Source of the DNA: an uncultured Eubacteriales bacterium
GTDB taxonomy: Bacteria > Bacillota > Clostridia > Oscillospirales > CAG-272
Assembly: GCA_900554225.1 (NCBI GenBank)
Contig: USGH01000166.1
Span: 1-6,138 of the forward strand
Direction: 5' to 3'
Length of the DNA: 6,138 nt
The position numbers were made by a program, and so were the translations under genes. The notes beneath the pieces were generated by a model that was given only the letters and a program-made list of their open reading frames with translations, made no database searches and was not told the DNA's origin. Each line of letters opens with the position of its first letter. The stretch's first letter is position 1. This document shows positions 5,403-6,138 of this stretch, one piece after another.

Positions 5403-6138
5403 CTACGGTACTGTGGTATCTGTCTGCGATACGTCCCGGAATTCCGCCGTTTTCGCGATGTCCTTTTCGCAGTACAGGAGACAATCCAGACGGTATGTAT
5501 CCTCCGTCGCGGTGATCGTGACCGTTTGACTGACCAGCTCTCCGTCTGCCGTCGCCATTTCGATCTGCCGCCGCAGCTCCGCCATTGCCTCGTCCGCCGC
5601 TTTTTGTATATCCACCGTTTCTGTCACCGTTTCGTATTCCCGGTACATGGTTCGCGTGATCCACACCGGAATGGCATAGCGGTTCCATAGGCATACTTCT
5701 TCCATCGTACTTATTGTATCACAACTGGTATAGGGATTTCCAGTGGTTTTGAAAAGATTTATCTCTTTTTTGAAAATTTTCAGAGAAATATCTGTCCTGA
5801 TCCTGCCGGTGTATCGTTTTACCTCCCGTTCCCGCGCAATTTCCACAGACAACGGACACGCGACCCTGGCAAGCACCCGCCCTCTCGCATAGGTCAGTCG
5901 ATACTGGTTTTCGTGGCGCATCTGACACACCCCGCTGATCAGCACCTCCCCGGGCAGAACGACATCCCCGATCTGCACCGCCGCTTCTCCGTCGAATACC
6001 TCCGCGAGCACGATCTCCCCTCCCGCAGCTGCCACAACATTGGCATACACACCGGAGCGACCTCCGTCATGCTTTTGCGGCGGTCTTTTCGATTCCCGTA
6101 CCTGCACCTCGGCAACCGTCCCGTTCTGATATACCGAC
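5403..6138 (-). CDS. yqfD: Sporulation protein YqfD, C-terminal 244 residues (5' end outside window)
   Basis: YqfD belongs to the stage IV sporulation YqfD family, membrane-anchored proteins found with yqfC in spore-forming Bacillota; the biochemical role is unknown. The frame is open at the window edge, so the gene starts upstream and the GTG at 6107 is internal. Visible residues begin NGTVAEVQVRESKRPP, matching the family's conserved VEVRE strand. A compact barrel-like stretch follows, with the family pattern VQIGDVVLPGEVLISG (visible residues 54-69). The C-terminal part has the typical IPVWITRTMYREYETVTE (156-173) and an alanine-rich helix with ADEAMAELRRQ (181-191) leading to the final beta strands ending CEKDIAKT. 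Full-length members are near 390-400 residues, so about 150 residues, including the predicted membrane anchor, lie outside. It ends in TAG 78 bases before phoH, the same order as in Bacillus subtilis. Presence suggests, but does not prove, a spore former. Confidence 0.9.
   Translation of the reverse strand, partial: SVYQNGTVAEVQVRESKRPPQKHDGGRSGVYANVVAAAGGEIVLAEVFDGEAAVQIGDVVLPGEVLISGVCQMRHENQYRLTYARGRVLARVACPLSVEIAREREVKRYTGRIRTDISLKIFKKEINLFKTTGNPYTSCDTISTMEEVCLWNRYAIPVWITRTMYREYETVTETVDIQKAADEAMAELRRQIEMATADGELVSQTVTITATEDTYRLDCLLYCEKDIAKTAEFRDVSQTDTTVP

Noticed and set aside
5403..6107. GTG at 6107 as the true start of yqfD, giving a 234-residue protein
   Set aside because: The frame continues open to the window edge and the upstream residues (SVYQNGTVAE) also match the family, so the gene is cut by the window rather than short.

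Overview
The window is a single-strand block of conserved chromosomal genes. All six genes lie on the minus strand, so transcription runs from high to low coordinates: yqfD (5' end cut off by the window edge), phoH, ybeY, era, recO, mutS2 (3' end cut off by the other edge). This set and order point to Bacillota. YqfD is a sporulation-associated protein restricted to spore-forming lineages and their relatives, and yqfD-phoH-ybeY-era-recO is the classic Firmicutes neighbourhood. Base composition is moderate to high (G+C a little over half by eye). The style of the RecO and MutS2 proteins suggests a clostridial lineage, perhaps Oscillospirales/Ruminococcaceae; that placement is a judgement from memory of the families, not a search result.

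Region by region: 5403-6138 holds the C-terminal 244 residues of YqfD. 4290-5324 is complete PhoH. 3746-4234 is complete YbeY. 2760-3650 is complete Era. 1934-2737 is complete RecO. 1-1786 is the N-terminal 595 residues of MutS2, through the ATPase and into the coiled coil. The gaps are short: 78, 55, 95, 22 and 147 bases. Most starts have a recognisable Shine-Dalgarno sequence; era's is weak. I see no tRNA, rRNA, insertion sequence, CRISPR array, rho-independent terminator or convincing internal promoter, so the block probably behaves as one operon or a chain of overlapping transcripts.

Functionally the cluster joins three jobs. Era, YbeY and probably PhoH act on 16S rRNA maturation, RNA metabolism and 30S assembly. 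RecO serves recombinational repair. MutS2 is tied to DNA metabolism and, in Bacillus, to rescue of collided ribosomes. YqfD adds a sporulation gene.

The unusual points are modest. The cluster lacks three genes that often sit inside it (pgpH/yqfF, dgkA, cdd). Era has Cys-Ala where its G5 motif normally has Ser-Ala. A near-identical sequence of about 20 bases occurs in the leaders of both era and mutS2. The recO-mutS2 spacer holds three inverted repeats in a row and a possible 37-codon ORF. I found nothing that amounts to a new biological system.
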